Shown one piece after another: positions 45,939 to 53,524 of a stretch of 64,000 nucleotides of DNA (positions are counted from its first letter, which is position 1; every line of letters begins with the position of its first letter). The notes beneath the pieces are model-generated. The model was not told the origin of the DNA. It did not search any database and was given only the letters and a program-made list of their open reading frames with translations. The translations under genes and the position numbers were made by a program. The stretch lies in the NCBI RefSeq assembly GCF_001642835.1, contig NZ_LXEI01000001.1, positions 372,001 through 436,000 on the forward strand, given 5' to 3'. The DNA comes from Pseudotamlana agarivorans (GTDB taxonomy: Bacteria > Bacteroidota > Bacteroidia > Flavobacteriales > Flavobacteriaceae).

Positions 45939-46916
45939 TTAGTAATTAGTGGGTTTATTAAAAAAATTAGCACGCACCCCTTTTACGCCAGGAACCACCG
46001 AAAACAAGGAACCTGCATGCGGATATTTTTGTATTTCTTCGGCAGTCATATCTACCGAAGCAGTGGTGATATATAGCACATCTAAGTTTTCTCCTCCAAA
46101 AGCGCAGGAGGTGACATTATGAGCAGGCACTTCTATTTTTTGAATTGCTTTTCCTGTTTTAGGGTTGAAGCGTATCACGCCATTACCATTCCACATCCCC
46201 ACCCAAAGCATGTCTTCTTCATCGATAGTCATCCCATCAGGAAAACCAAAATCCACTGGAATTTGAACAACCACACGTTCGTTTGAAATAGTAGCGGTGG
46301 CATCGTCATAATCATAAGCTTTAATTTGTGAAGTTGGTGTATCAATGTAATACATGGTTTTCTTGTTTGAAGTCCAAACAATACCGTTAGAAATGGTTCT
46401 ATTGGTCAATTTTACCTCAAGTTCCCCACGACCATTTAAACAATATAAATTAGCCTTTCCAGTCTCTTGATTTAAGTGCATAGACCCAACCCAAAAGCGT
46501 CCGGAAGGATCACATTTCCCATCATTTAATCGGCTGCCTACTAATTCGTTTTCCATATTAACAAACCTGTTAGTGGTTCCGGAATTCAAATTCAAAATGT
46601 ACACCCCATCTTCTTGCGCTACTAATGCTTCACTTTCAGACACAGGCACGACGGTTCCTATGCGCGATTTGGTTTTAAAAACGGTATTCGTTTTCGTTTT
46701 TGGATCGTAAATGTTCAAGGTCTTGTTTTCGATATCCACCCAATACAGTTCTTGGGATTTATAATTCCAAAGCGCCCCTTCACCCAATTGCGCATTGATA
46801 TCATAGACCAAATCCGCTTTAAGGTTAATATCCAAATCCTTATTTTTTTCTGTTTTGCAACCAAAAACACAAATACAAACCAACAAATACACGAGGGGCT
46901 TCAGAATTTTTAGCAT
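45939..46916 (-). CDS. SMP-30/gluconolactonase family lipoprotein
   Basis: The 325-aa protein has a lipobox ending at Cys20 (VCICVFGCKTEKN) and then a beta-propeller of the SMP-30/gluconolactonase/LRE type: GEGALWNYKSQELYWVDIENKTL, NDGKCDPSGRFWVGSM, and SNGIVWTSNKKTMYYIDTP, with the metal-binding Glu, Asn and Asp residues in the usual places. Family members hydrolyse sugar lactones. Its start ATG shares one base with the upstream GH3 stop (TAATG), so it is translationally coupled. Between two GH3 genes, a lactone-handling step after sugar oxidation would fit, but the reaction is not proven. Confidence 0.87.
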   Translation of the reverse strand: MLKILKPLVYLLVCICVFGCKTEKNKDLDINLKADLVYDINAQLGEGALWNYKSQELYWVDIENKTLNIYDPKTKTNTVFKTKSRIGTVVPVSESEALVAQEDGVYILNLNSGTTNRFVNMENELVGSRLNDGKCDPSGRFWVGSMHLNQETGKANLYCLNGRGELEVKLTNRTISNGIVWTSNKKTMYYIDTPTSQIKAYDYDDATATISNERVVVQIPVDFGFPDGMTIDEEDMLWVGMWNGNGVIRFNPKTGKAIQKIEVPAHNVTSCAFGGENLDVLYITTASVDMTAEEIQKYPHAGSLFSVVPGVKGVRANFFNKPTNY

Positions 46917-49129
46917 TACTTCACAGTGATTTTTAAAGTTTCCGAAATATGATTAGAAGCGTTCCCTACATAAACTTGGTAATCGCCGGTTTCAATTTCC
47001 CAATCGGATTGCTCTTCATTATAAAAAGCTAGTTTTTCAACTGGAATTTCTATGGTTACCGATTTGTTTTCACCTTTATCGAGGAAAACTTTAGTAAAAC
47101 CTTTCAATTCTTTTAAAGCGCGATCTACTTTGGAATCCTTTTTACCAACATATACTTGTACCACTTCGGCACCAGCCAAATCTCCTGTATTTGAAACCGC
47201 TGTTTTTATTTTAATCTGATCGTTTTGCGTGTAGTTTTCCTTATCGGAAGAAATATTGTCCAGCTTGAAATTGGTATACGATAAGCCAAAACCAAAGGCG
47301 TAAAGTGGCTCGATATTTTTCGTGTCATGCCATCGGTATCCTACTAAAATATCTTCTTTGTAATGCTGAGTCATATCTACTCCAGGATATGAGGTTTCTC
47401 CAAAGGCATGCGCCGCATTATCCTCCAATTGCTTCGGAAAGGAAAACGGCAATTTCCCGGATGGGTTGACATCACCACTAACCACATCGGCAATGGCATG
47501 GCCCGCCATACTACCCAAATACCAAGACTCTATCAAACCTTTCACTTGGCCTAACCAAGGCATGGCCACAGCATTTCCTGTTAAAAGTATAAACCCAAGG
47601 TTTTCATTCACATGACTAAGCTCATTAATTAAAGCTTCTTGTCCGAATGGCAAACCATATTGTTGTCGGTCGTCCCCTTCACTATCTTGTAAGTGGCTTT
47701 TATTTAGTCCGCCCACAAACAACACCACATCGGCCGTTTTTGCTATTTTGATGGCTTCCGCTTTAAGCGAATCTTGATTTAATTTTGGTGGATGAACCAC
47801 ATCATATTCAGAAATACCCGTTTCATAGCCCATCGTATGAATCACTTTAGCCTTTTTGAACCGTGCTTTTATCCCCTCCAAAGGTGAAATTTCAAATTGT
47901 GGTTTCAGTTCTGAAGACCCTCCACCAGCAGTCATCGAGCGTGTAGCATTTTCACCAATAACAGCTATCGTAAGTCCTTTTTTATCTTCTATAGGAAAGA
48001 AATTATCCTCATTTTTAAGCAATACAATTCCTTCGGTTGCTACTTTTCTTGCCACTTCATGATGTTCCGGAGTGTTTAAACTTCCCAGAGGGCGGTCATC
48101 TTTCATATTGGTTCTAAGCCGTAATCTTAAAACACGTTTGACTTTATCGTTTAAAACCGCTTCTGAAATTTCACCACTTTTTAGTTTCTCTAAAAAAGGA
48201 TTGGCCAAATAATAATGCTGATAGTGATTTTCAGTTGTGGTTCCCAAACCATCGGTTCCCGTTCCCATTTCAATATCCAAACCATTGTTTGCAGCTTCGA
48301 GTGTGCTGTGTGCAGAACTCCAATCACTTATTACAACACCATCGAATCCCCAATCGCGTTTTAATATTTTGTTGGTTAGCAATTCGTGATGCGTGGTATA
48401 TTGTCCTCTAAATTTATTGTAGGCACCCATAATGGCCCAAGAGTTTCCCTCTTGAACGGCCGCTTTAAAAGCGGGTAAATAGATTTCATAAAGCGCTCTG
48501 TCACTTACTTCTACATTCACGACATCGCGCCAATGTTCTTGATTATTTAAAGCAAAATGCTTCACACAGGCGGCCACACCGTTTTTTTGCACCCCTTGAA
48601 TATAAGGCACTACCATGGTAGATGCTAAAAAGGGATCTTCACCCAAATATTCAAAGTTCCTTCCGTTAAACGGCGTTCGGTAAATGTTTACTCCTGGTCC
48701 TAATAAGACATCTTTTTTGCGGTATCTAGCTTCTTCACCTAAATTAAAGCCAAATTCACCTGCCAAATCAGGGTTAAAAGTCGCTGCCAAACAAGTTAAT
48801 GCGGGAAAAGCGGTGATAGAATCATTCGTCCAACCTGCATAATCCCAGGAATCCCAACTAATTTCGGCACGAACGCCGTGCGGACCATCGGACATCCATA
48901 TTTCTGGAATCCCCAATCGAGCTACACCTTTAGTACTGAATTTTGATTGTGCATGACATAAATCGACCTTCTCTTCTAAGGTTAACAGAGGTAAAATACT
49001 ATCGATTTTAGCTTCTATGTCATGGTTAGCTTTTGTTATAGGACTCTTTTCTTTCTCTTTTTTTGAAGTACAGGAAGCTAGGAGCAGCACAATTCCTAAT
49101 ATCAAGAGGCCTGGAAATTTCTTTTTCAT
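46916..49129 (-). CDS. GH3 family glycoside hydrolase, lipoprotein
   Basis: This 737-aa surface or periplasmic hydrolase begins at the ATG at 49129; a TTG at 49168 would add 13 residues before the signal. Lipobox Cys20 is in LLLASCTSKK. It has MSDGPHGVRAE, KHF (190-192) and the nucleophile Asp269 (VISDWSSAHST), then the alpha/beta sandwich with GGSSELKPQ and a C-terminal FnIII-like domain. The MSDGPHGVR form differs from the BglX-type partner and is common in beta-glucosidase/exoglucanase GH3 enzymes of Bacteroidota. It leads the operon GH3 - SMP-30 - GH3 and is preceded by two near-identical 18-bp sites. Confidence 0.94.
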   Translation of the reverse strand: MKKKFPGLLILGIVLLLASCTSKKEKEKSPITKANHDIEAKIDSILPLLTLEEKVDLCHAQSKFSTKGVARLGIPEIWMSDGPHGVRAEISWDSWDYAGWTNDSITAFPALTCLAATFNPDLAGEFGFNLGEEARYRKKDVLLGPGVNIYRTPFNGRNFEYLGEDPFLASTMVVPYIQGVQKNGVAACVKHFALNNQEHWRDVVNVEVSDRALYEIYLPAFKAAVQEGNSWAIMGAYNKFRGQYTTHHELLTNKILKRDWGFDGVVISDWSSAHSTLEAANNGLDIEMGTGTDGLGTTTENHYQHYYLANPFLEKLKSGEISEAVLNDKVKRVLRLRLRTNMKDDRPLGSLNTPEHHEVARKVATEGIVLLKNEDNFFPIEDKKGLTIAVIGENATRSMTAGGGSSELKPQFEISPLEGIKARFKKAKVIHTMGYETGISEYDVVHPPKLNQDSLKAEAIKIAKTADVVLFVGGLNKSHLQDSEGDDRQQYGLPFGQEALINELSHVNENLGFILLTGNAVAMPWLGQVKGLIESWYLGSMAGHAIADVVSGDVNPSGKLPFSFPKQLEDNAAHAFGETSYPGVDMTQHYKEDILVGYRWHDTKNIEPLYAFGFGLSYTNFKLDNISSDKENYTQNDQIKIKTAVSNTGDLAGAEVVQVYVGKKDSKVDRALKELKGFTKVFLDKGENKSVTIEIPVEKLAFYNEEQSDWEIETGDYQVYVGNASNHISETLKITVK

Positions 49130-49506
49130 AAAATAGTTAAACTTTTTAAGCCAAAATGCAGAACGCAATTTTTGAGTTGGTTTGAGAAAATAAAACTATC
49201 TAGAAAAGGAAAATAACTTTAAAACAAATACAGCACCTTGTAAAACATTTGTTGCAAATGCTTGCTTTACTAGACATGGAAAGGTTTTGGCTAGGCCGGA
49301 ATAACAATTATGTGTAGAACATCTGTTGCATGCCCCAAATTTGCAGCACGAATTTATGGAAGATAAAAAGGATTCTAAGGCTGAGAATTTTTGTAATTCA
49401 GAATTAAGATCTAGAATCACAAAGTGTCAAATTATAAAATGAATTTCGGGATAGAAGGTTACAGGACTAAACTTCGCAATTTAGCCCTGTTAGAATGTAA
49501 AAGCTA
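49130..49506. other. Upstream region of the GH3 operon
   Basis: It contains two 18-bp TGTTGCA-bearing elements (49239-49256 and 49313-49330). A 74-aa GTG-started frame (49196-49420, minus) runs through both elements, but its reading follows the DNA repeats and I do not accept it as a gene. Confidence 0.5.
49239..49330 (-). promoter_or_regulatory. Two 18-bp direct repeats upstream of the GH3 operon
   Basis: TGTAAAACATTTGTTGCA (49239-49256) and TGTAGAACATCTGTTGCA (49313-49330), written on the plus strand, agree at 16 of 18 positions. They are 74 bp apart, about seven helical turns. On the coding strand they read TGCAACA...TTTTACA, the same word pair as at the HTCS promoter. Confidence 0.6.
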
Positions 49507-49908
49507 CTACTCCTTCTTTCCCAAAACCTCAATTTTAGCTTTTTTTGTCACTATCATGGCGCCTTTGCTATCGTATTCAAATTCAATACGCTTTACTTTG
49601 TCGTCTTTATCTGGAACGGCATAGGCCATGGAAGACATGCCTTTGGTTAGTACCCCTACACCTTTAGCATCATATTTTTTTTCTTTACCATTATCCATCA
49701 CAATGGTCACACTCTTTAATTGCAATGTGCCTTGTACACATTTAATTTTAACCTTATCAATGGTTCGGTTAGATCCTAACAACTGAATTTTATCGGTTTC
49801 ACTTTTAAAGGCTACCGTTTTTTCGGCAAGTTTAGTCCAATTATCTGAGTCCTTTTGCGCTTGTGTGGTCATGGACAGTACAAAAAAGAATAAAAATAAA
49901 TACTTCAT
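49507..49908 (-). CDS. Secreted protein, DUF2541-like (133 aa)
   Basis: A signal peptide (1-17, FLFFFVLSMTTQAQ) is followed by a 115-residue beta domain: WTKLAEKTVAFKSETDKIQLLG, then IKCVQGTLQLKSVTIVMDNG and MIVTKKAKIEVLG. This strand order resembles DUF2541 proteins such as E. coli YaaI; the similarity is by eye and weak. It starts at an ATG, is probably periplasmic, and stands alone with no close partner on the same strand. Confidence 0.6.
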   Translation of the reverse strand: MKYLFLFFFVLSMTTQAQKDSDNWTKLAEKTVAFKSETDKIQLLGSNRTIDKVKIKCVQGTLQLKSVTIVMDNGKEKKYDAKGVGVLTKGMSSMAYAVPDKDDKVKRIEFEYDSKGAMIVTKKAKIEVLGKKE

Positions 49909-50237
49909 CGTGTTTCATGTTTTAAGTTTACTTGCTTAAAATTAATGATTTAGCTTATAAAAACAGCTAAAAAACTTAATTTACGGGATAAACTAAGATT
50001 AATTTAACGGTTTAATAACCAAAGTACTGAAAGTAAAAATCCAAAGTGGAATGCATTAAAACACAAAAAAGAGGTTGAATAAAAAGTTGAAACAATCGTC
50101 ATACTCTGCTCGACAAAGAACCTCATAATATTGAAGTTCCATGGTTATGAGAATCTGAAACAAATTCAGATTGACGTAAATCGACTTTTAATTCAACCTC
50201 TTTATACCTTAATTAAACTGAGGTTACGTTTTATTTA
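49909..50237. other. Intergenic region with a long nested hairpin
   Basis: Apart from the hairpin at 50068-50203 I see nothing coding here. It separates two minus-strand genes. Confidence 0.55.
50068..50203 (-). repeat. 136-bp nested inverted repeat, probable terminator
   Basis: The outer arms AAAGAGGTTGAAT (50068-50080) and ATTCAACCTCTTT (50191-50203) are exact complements and continue with few mismatches. Inside lie CTCATAA/TTATGAG and AATCTGAA-ACAAA-TTCAGATT (50152-50172). On the minus strand a T-run follows, so it can end the 206-aa lipoprotein transcript. It resembles dispersed flavobacterial palindromic repeats. Confidence 0.6.
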
Positions 50238-50858
50238 CTATTGCACTGTCAGAGTTAACGCCTCATAGGTGTCAGCCTCTATGCCAATCAGGCCGTGCTT
50301 AATTTCACCAGACTTAATAACAGTCCCGTTTAAATTATAATCTAACATTTGTGTTTTAAACTTTTTATTGGCATTAGCAGAAGCAATCATGTTACCCCCT
50401 GCAATCCCAGGACCTAAAATAAGACCGATAGGAAAAGAACTTGTTGTTTCTTGTCCCCCATAACTATTGGTCTCATAGGTATAAAAATTTATAGGTGTTA
50501 ATAACAAATACCATAAATAAGAGGCCGGGCTTTGCTTCAGTGTCTTATAAACTTTATCGTTATCCATAACATAAAGTTCATGACCGTTAACATAACCCAA
50601 CTTGACATCTCTACCGAAAATGATATCTTTTTCGGAGTTGTTGGTTATTCTAACAGCAACAAGTTTTACACCTCTTTTGGTTTCTTTTTTAGCATATTTT
50701 TTGTCCAGCAAATCATATTTATACTCTAAAATAATGTCTGAATCCTCATTTTTAGAAATATAATTAATGGATTTCAATTGAATTTCCTTGTATCCTGATG
50801 CACAATTTGTTAGCATAGATACAGCAAAAAACATACAAGCAATTTTAATAATTCTCAT
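50238..50858 (-). CDS. Uncharacterised lipoprotein (206 aa)
   Basis: A signal peptide with lipobox ends at Cys19 (SMLTNCASGYKEI). The mature part is mixed alpha/beta with a hydrophobic central segment (ASYLWYLLLTPINFYTYE, then a glycine-rich SFPIGLILGPGIAGGN) that could be a membrane-inserting loop, and ends in a beta stretch (HGLIGIEADTYEALTLTVQ). I do not recognise the family. It starts at an ATG and is transcribed towards the long hairpin at 50068-50203, with tRNA-Leu upstream in the same direction. Confidence 0.65.
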   Translation of the reverse strand: MRIIKIACMFFAVSMLTNCASGYKEIQLKSINYISKNEDSDIILEYKYDLLDKKYAKKETKRGVKLVAVRITNNSEKDIIFGRDVKLGYVNGHELYVMDNDKVYKTLKQSPASYLWYLLLTPINFYTYETNSYGGQETTSSFPIGLILGPGIAGGNMIASANANKKFKTQMLDYNLNGTVIKSGEIKHGLIGIEADTYEALTLTVQ

Positions 50859-50911
50859 TTTGATTGGTTAAGTTGGTTAATCTTATTTATGCGCTATACT
50901 AAAAAGTAAGG

Positions 50912-50950
50912 CATAAAAAAACCGTAACAACCAAGGCTATTACGGTTTTA
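50912..50950 (-). terminator. Terminator after tRNA-Leu
   Basis: CCGTAA and TTACGG stems (AAACCGTAA at 50919, TTACGGTTT at 50940-50948) are followed on the minus strand by a run of T. Confidence 0.75.
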
Positions 50951-50954
50951 ATAG

Positions 50955-51034
50955 TACTCAAGGCGGGAATCGAACCCGCACTCCGAAGAATCGGATTTTG
51001 AATCCGACGTGTCTACCAATTCCACCACTTGAGC
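50955..51034 (-). tRNA. tRNA-Leu (CAA)
   Basis: An 80-nt class II tRNA. The acceptor stem GCTCAAG/CTTGAGT (with a G-U end pair) is closed by discriminator A. The D-arm is GGAATTGGTAGAC, the anticodon stem-loop GGATTCAAAATCC carries anticodon CAA (reads UUG), a long variable arm contains TTCTTCGGAGT, and the T-arm is GCGGGTTCGATTCCCGC. CCA is not encoded. It ends at a terminator. Confidence 0.95.
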
Positions 51035-51118
51035 AAATGGACTGCAAAAATATATATTTTTTCCATAATTAATCATAAAAATACCGCGCAATATGCTTTT
51101 TAGGTAAAAATAAATCCA

Positions 51119-51126
51119 TAAATTTG
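51119..51126 (+). promoter_or_regulatory. -7 box of prs
   Basis: TAAATTTG matches TAnnTTTG exactly and lies 54 bp upstream of the prs start; a T-rich stretch occupies the -33 position. Confidence 0.5.
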
Positions 51127-51179
51127 CACCTCGTTAAAAAACAGGTAGCGTTTAAACACTCTAAAACAACAAGTTAACT

Positions 51180-52121
51180 ATGCCAATTGTAATCACAGAA
51201 GCAAAAATTTTTGCATGTACCCAAAGTAAAGCTTTAGGAGAAAACATTGCTAAAGCCTTTGGAGCAGAATTAGGAAATGTTATAACGTCTACTTACAGCG
51301 ATGGTGAGTTTCAACCATCTTACGAAGAGTCTATTCGTGGTACAAGGATTTTCATTATTGGTTCTACCAATCCTGGTGCCGAAAACTTAATGGAAATGTT
51401 ATTAATGATTGATGCTGCAAAACGCGCGTCGGCAAGACACATTACCGCTGTTTTACCTTATTTCGGTTGGGCAAGACAGGATAGAAAAGACAAACCTCGT
51501 GTGCCTATTGCAGCAAAATTAGTAGCTAAAATGTTGGAAGCTGCTGGAGCTACACGTATTATTACTATGGATTTACACGCCGATCAAATTCAAGGATTCT
51601 TCGAAAAACCGGTAGACCACTTATTTGCATCGACTATATTTTTACCATACTTACAAGAATTAAATTTACCAAATTTAACTATAGCATCTCCAGATATGGG
51701 AGGTTCTAAACGTGCTTACGCATACTCTAAAGCTCTATCGAGCGATGTTGTTATTTGCTACAAGCAACGTGCTAAAGCTAATGTGATTTCTCACATGGAG
51801 CTTATTGGTGATGTTACTGGTAAAAATGTTGTTTTAGTAGATGATATGGTAGATACTGCTGGAACATTAACTAAAGCAGCCGATTTAATGATGGAGCGTG
51901 GTGCATTAAGCGTTAGAGCTATTTGTACGCACCCTATTTTATCGGGACCTGCTTACGATAATATCAATAACTCAAAATTAGAAGAATTAATAGTAACCGA
52001 TTCTATTCCTGTAAAGCCTTTAAGCGACAAGATTAGAGTTTTAAGCTGTGCCAATTTATTTGCTCAGGTTATGGAAAAGGTTCACAACAACCAATCTATC
52101 AGTTCAAATTTTGTAATGTAA
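51180..52121 (+). CDS. prs: Ribose-phosphate pyrophosphokinase (PRPP synthase)
   Basis: Makes PRPP from ribose-5-phosphate and ATP for nucleotides, histidine, tryptophan and NAD. The 313-aa length is normal. Family motifs are YSDGEFQPSYEESIRG near the N terminus, the ATP-binding HITAVLPYFGWARQDRKDKPR (about 90-110), TMDLHADQIQGFF, and the PRPP-binding VDDMVDTAGT (about 221-230). It has its own -7 box and is followed by rplY after 65 bp. Confidence 0.97.
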   Translation: MPIVITEAKIFACTQSKALGENIAKAFGAELGNVITSTYSDGEFQPSYEESIRGTRIFIIGSTNPGAENLMEMLLMIDAAKRASARHITAVLPYFGWARQDRKDKPRVPIAAKLVAKMLEAAGATRIITMDLHADQIQGFFEKPVDHLFASTIFLPYLQELNLPNLTIASPDMGGSKRAYAYSKALSSDVVICYKQRAKANVISHMELIGDVTGKNVVLVDDMVDTAGTLTKAADLMMERGALSVRAICTHPILSGPAYDNINNSKLEELIVTDSIPVKPLSDKIRVLSCANLFAQVMEKVHNNQSISSNFVM

Positions 52122-52186
52122 CGGTTCTATCTCCACAAAGAGACCAGAGCACTAAAAAAGAATTTTTTAATTAATATATATAACAA

Positions 52187-52810
52187 ATGAAATCAATTAC
52201 AATCGACGGATCTCAAAGAGAAAGCGTAGGCAAAAAAGCAACAAAAGCCTTACGTAATGCTGGTCAGGTTCCTTGCGTATTATACGGAGGAGATAAACCA
52301 GTGCATTTCTCTGCACCAGAATTAGCTTTCTCTAAACTTGTATACACGCCTAATGCGCATACAGTTGTGATTAATTTAGACAACGGTGAAACTTTAAATG
52401 CTGTTTTACAAGACATTCAATTTCACCCTGTAACAGACAGAATTTTACACATCGATTTCTACCAATTATTTGAAGATAAAGAAATCGCCCTTAACATTCC
52501 TGTACATTTAGTAGGTAACTCTAGAGGTGTTAAAAACGGTGGTGTTTTAAGAAGAAACAACCGTAAATTACGTATTAAAGCACTTCCTGCTAACTTACCA
52601 GATTTTATCGAAATCGATATTACACCACTTAAAATTGGTGATAAAGTATCTGTAGGTGACATTTTAAACGATGATTACTCTTTCTTACACCCTAACAACA
52701 CTGTAGTTTGTCAAGTTAGAACATCTAGAACTGCTGTTGCAGATGTTGATGATGAGGATGAAGATGTTGAAGAAGGTGCAGAAGCAGCTGCTGAAGCAAC
52801 TCAAGAATAA
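52187..52810 (+). CDS. rplY: 50S ribosomal protein L25 (CTC form)
   Basis: Binds 5S rRNA in the large subunit. The 207-aa protein has the N-terminal L25 domain (about 1-95: [26 protein letters not shown] and HIDFYQL) and the C-terminal TL5-like domain (about 96-180: [16 protein letters not shown]). An acidic tail ([22 protein letters not shown]) ends it. It lies between prs and pth, the usual Bacteroidota order, with a strong terminator behind. Confidence 0.97.
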   Translation: MKSITIDGSQRESVGKKATKALRNAGQVPCVLYGGDKPVHFSAPELAFSKLVYTPNAHTVVINLDNGETLNAVLQDIQFHPVTDRILHIDFYQLFEDKEIALNIPVHLVGNSRGVKNGGVLRRNNRKLRIKALPANLPDFIEIDITPLKIGDKVSVGDILNDDYSFLHPNNTVVCQVRTSRTAVADVDDEDEDVEEGAEAAAEATQE

Positions 52811-52831
52811 ATTCTATTCTATAACTTATTT

Positions 52832-52865
52832 AAAAGCATCCTGATACATCAGGATGCTTTTTTTA
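52832..52865 (+). terminator. Terminator after rplY
   Basis: AAAGCATCCTGA and TCAGGATGCTTT form a perfect 12-bp stem with TACA loop and a T-run. Confidence 0.92.
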
Positions 52866-52884
52866 TTTTTACATAAAAACGTTT

Positions 52885-53511
52885 ATGTGGCCGTTTTTAA
52901 AATACTTTATTAAGAATAACACCCTTGTAGAAGAAACAGATCCCATGAAAAAATTTTTAATCGTTGGTTTAGGAAATATTGGTGATAAATACGAAAATAC
53001 ACGCCATAATATTGGCTTTAAGATTTTAGATTTCTTTGCTGATAAAGAAGCTCTAACTTTTGAAACTCAAAAACTAGGTGATATCTGCACCTATAAGCTA
53101 AAAGGAAGAACCTTTATTTTTCTAAAACCGAATACCTACATGAATTTAAGCGGAAAAGCCATTTTATATTGGTTAACAAAAGAAAAAATTCCTTTAGAAA
53201 ACTTATTAGTCATTACAGACGACTTAAACTTACCCTTTGGTAGCATTCGTGTAAAAACTAAGGGCAGTGATGGCGGACACAACGGATTAAAGGACACCCA
53301 GGACAAATTAAACACCACAAAATATAACCGATTCCGATTTGGTATTAGCGACGCCTTCTCTAAAGGTAGTCAAGTTGATTATGTTCTTGGCGAATGGACA
53401 CCAGAAGAAAGCAATCAACTAAAAGAACGCTTAGAAAAATCTATGGAACTTATTAAATCTTTCGGACTAGCAGGTATTAATAATACTATGAATAGTTTTA
53501 ACGGTAAATAG
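52885..53511 (+). CDS. pth: Peptidyl-tRNA hydrolase
   Basis: Releases tRNA from stalled peptidyl-tRNA. Motifs are VGLGNIGDKYENTRHNIGF (catalytic His in TRHNIGF), KPNTYMNLSGKA, DDLNLPFGSIRVKTKGSDGGHNGLKD and FRFGI. A start at the ATG 52885 gives 208 aa and adds 20 residues before MKKFLIVGLGN at 52945; both are seen in flavobacterial annotations. I keep the longer because it is also an ATG. It lies after the rplY terminator, so it may have its own weak promoter. Confidence 0.94.
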   Translation: MWPFLKYFIKNNTLVEETDPMKKFLIVGLGNIGDKYENTRHNIGFKILDFFADKEALTFETQKLGDICTYKLKGRTFIFLKPNTYMNLSGKAILYWLTKEKIPLENLLVITDDLNLPFGSIRVKTKGSDGGHNGLKDTQDKLNTTKYNRFRFGISDAFSKGSQVDYVLGEWTPEESNQLKERLEKSMELIKSFGLAGINNTMNSFNGK

Positions 53512-53524
53512 ACCTCTTAGTAAC

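Noticed and set aside
49130-49168. TTG-started extension of the first GH3 gene
   Set aside because: The added residues precede a complete lipoprotein signal that starts at the ATG at 49129.
49196-49420. 74-aa cysteine-rich frame on the minus strand, starting GTG
   Set aside because: Its reading runs through the two 18-bp repeats upstream of the GH3 operon; no good start and no family. The repeats explain the apparent structure.
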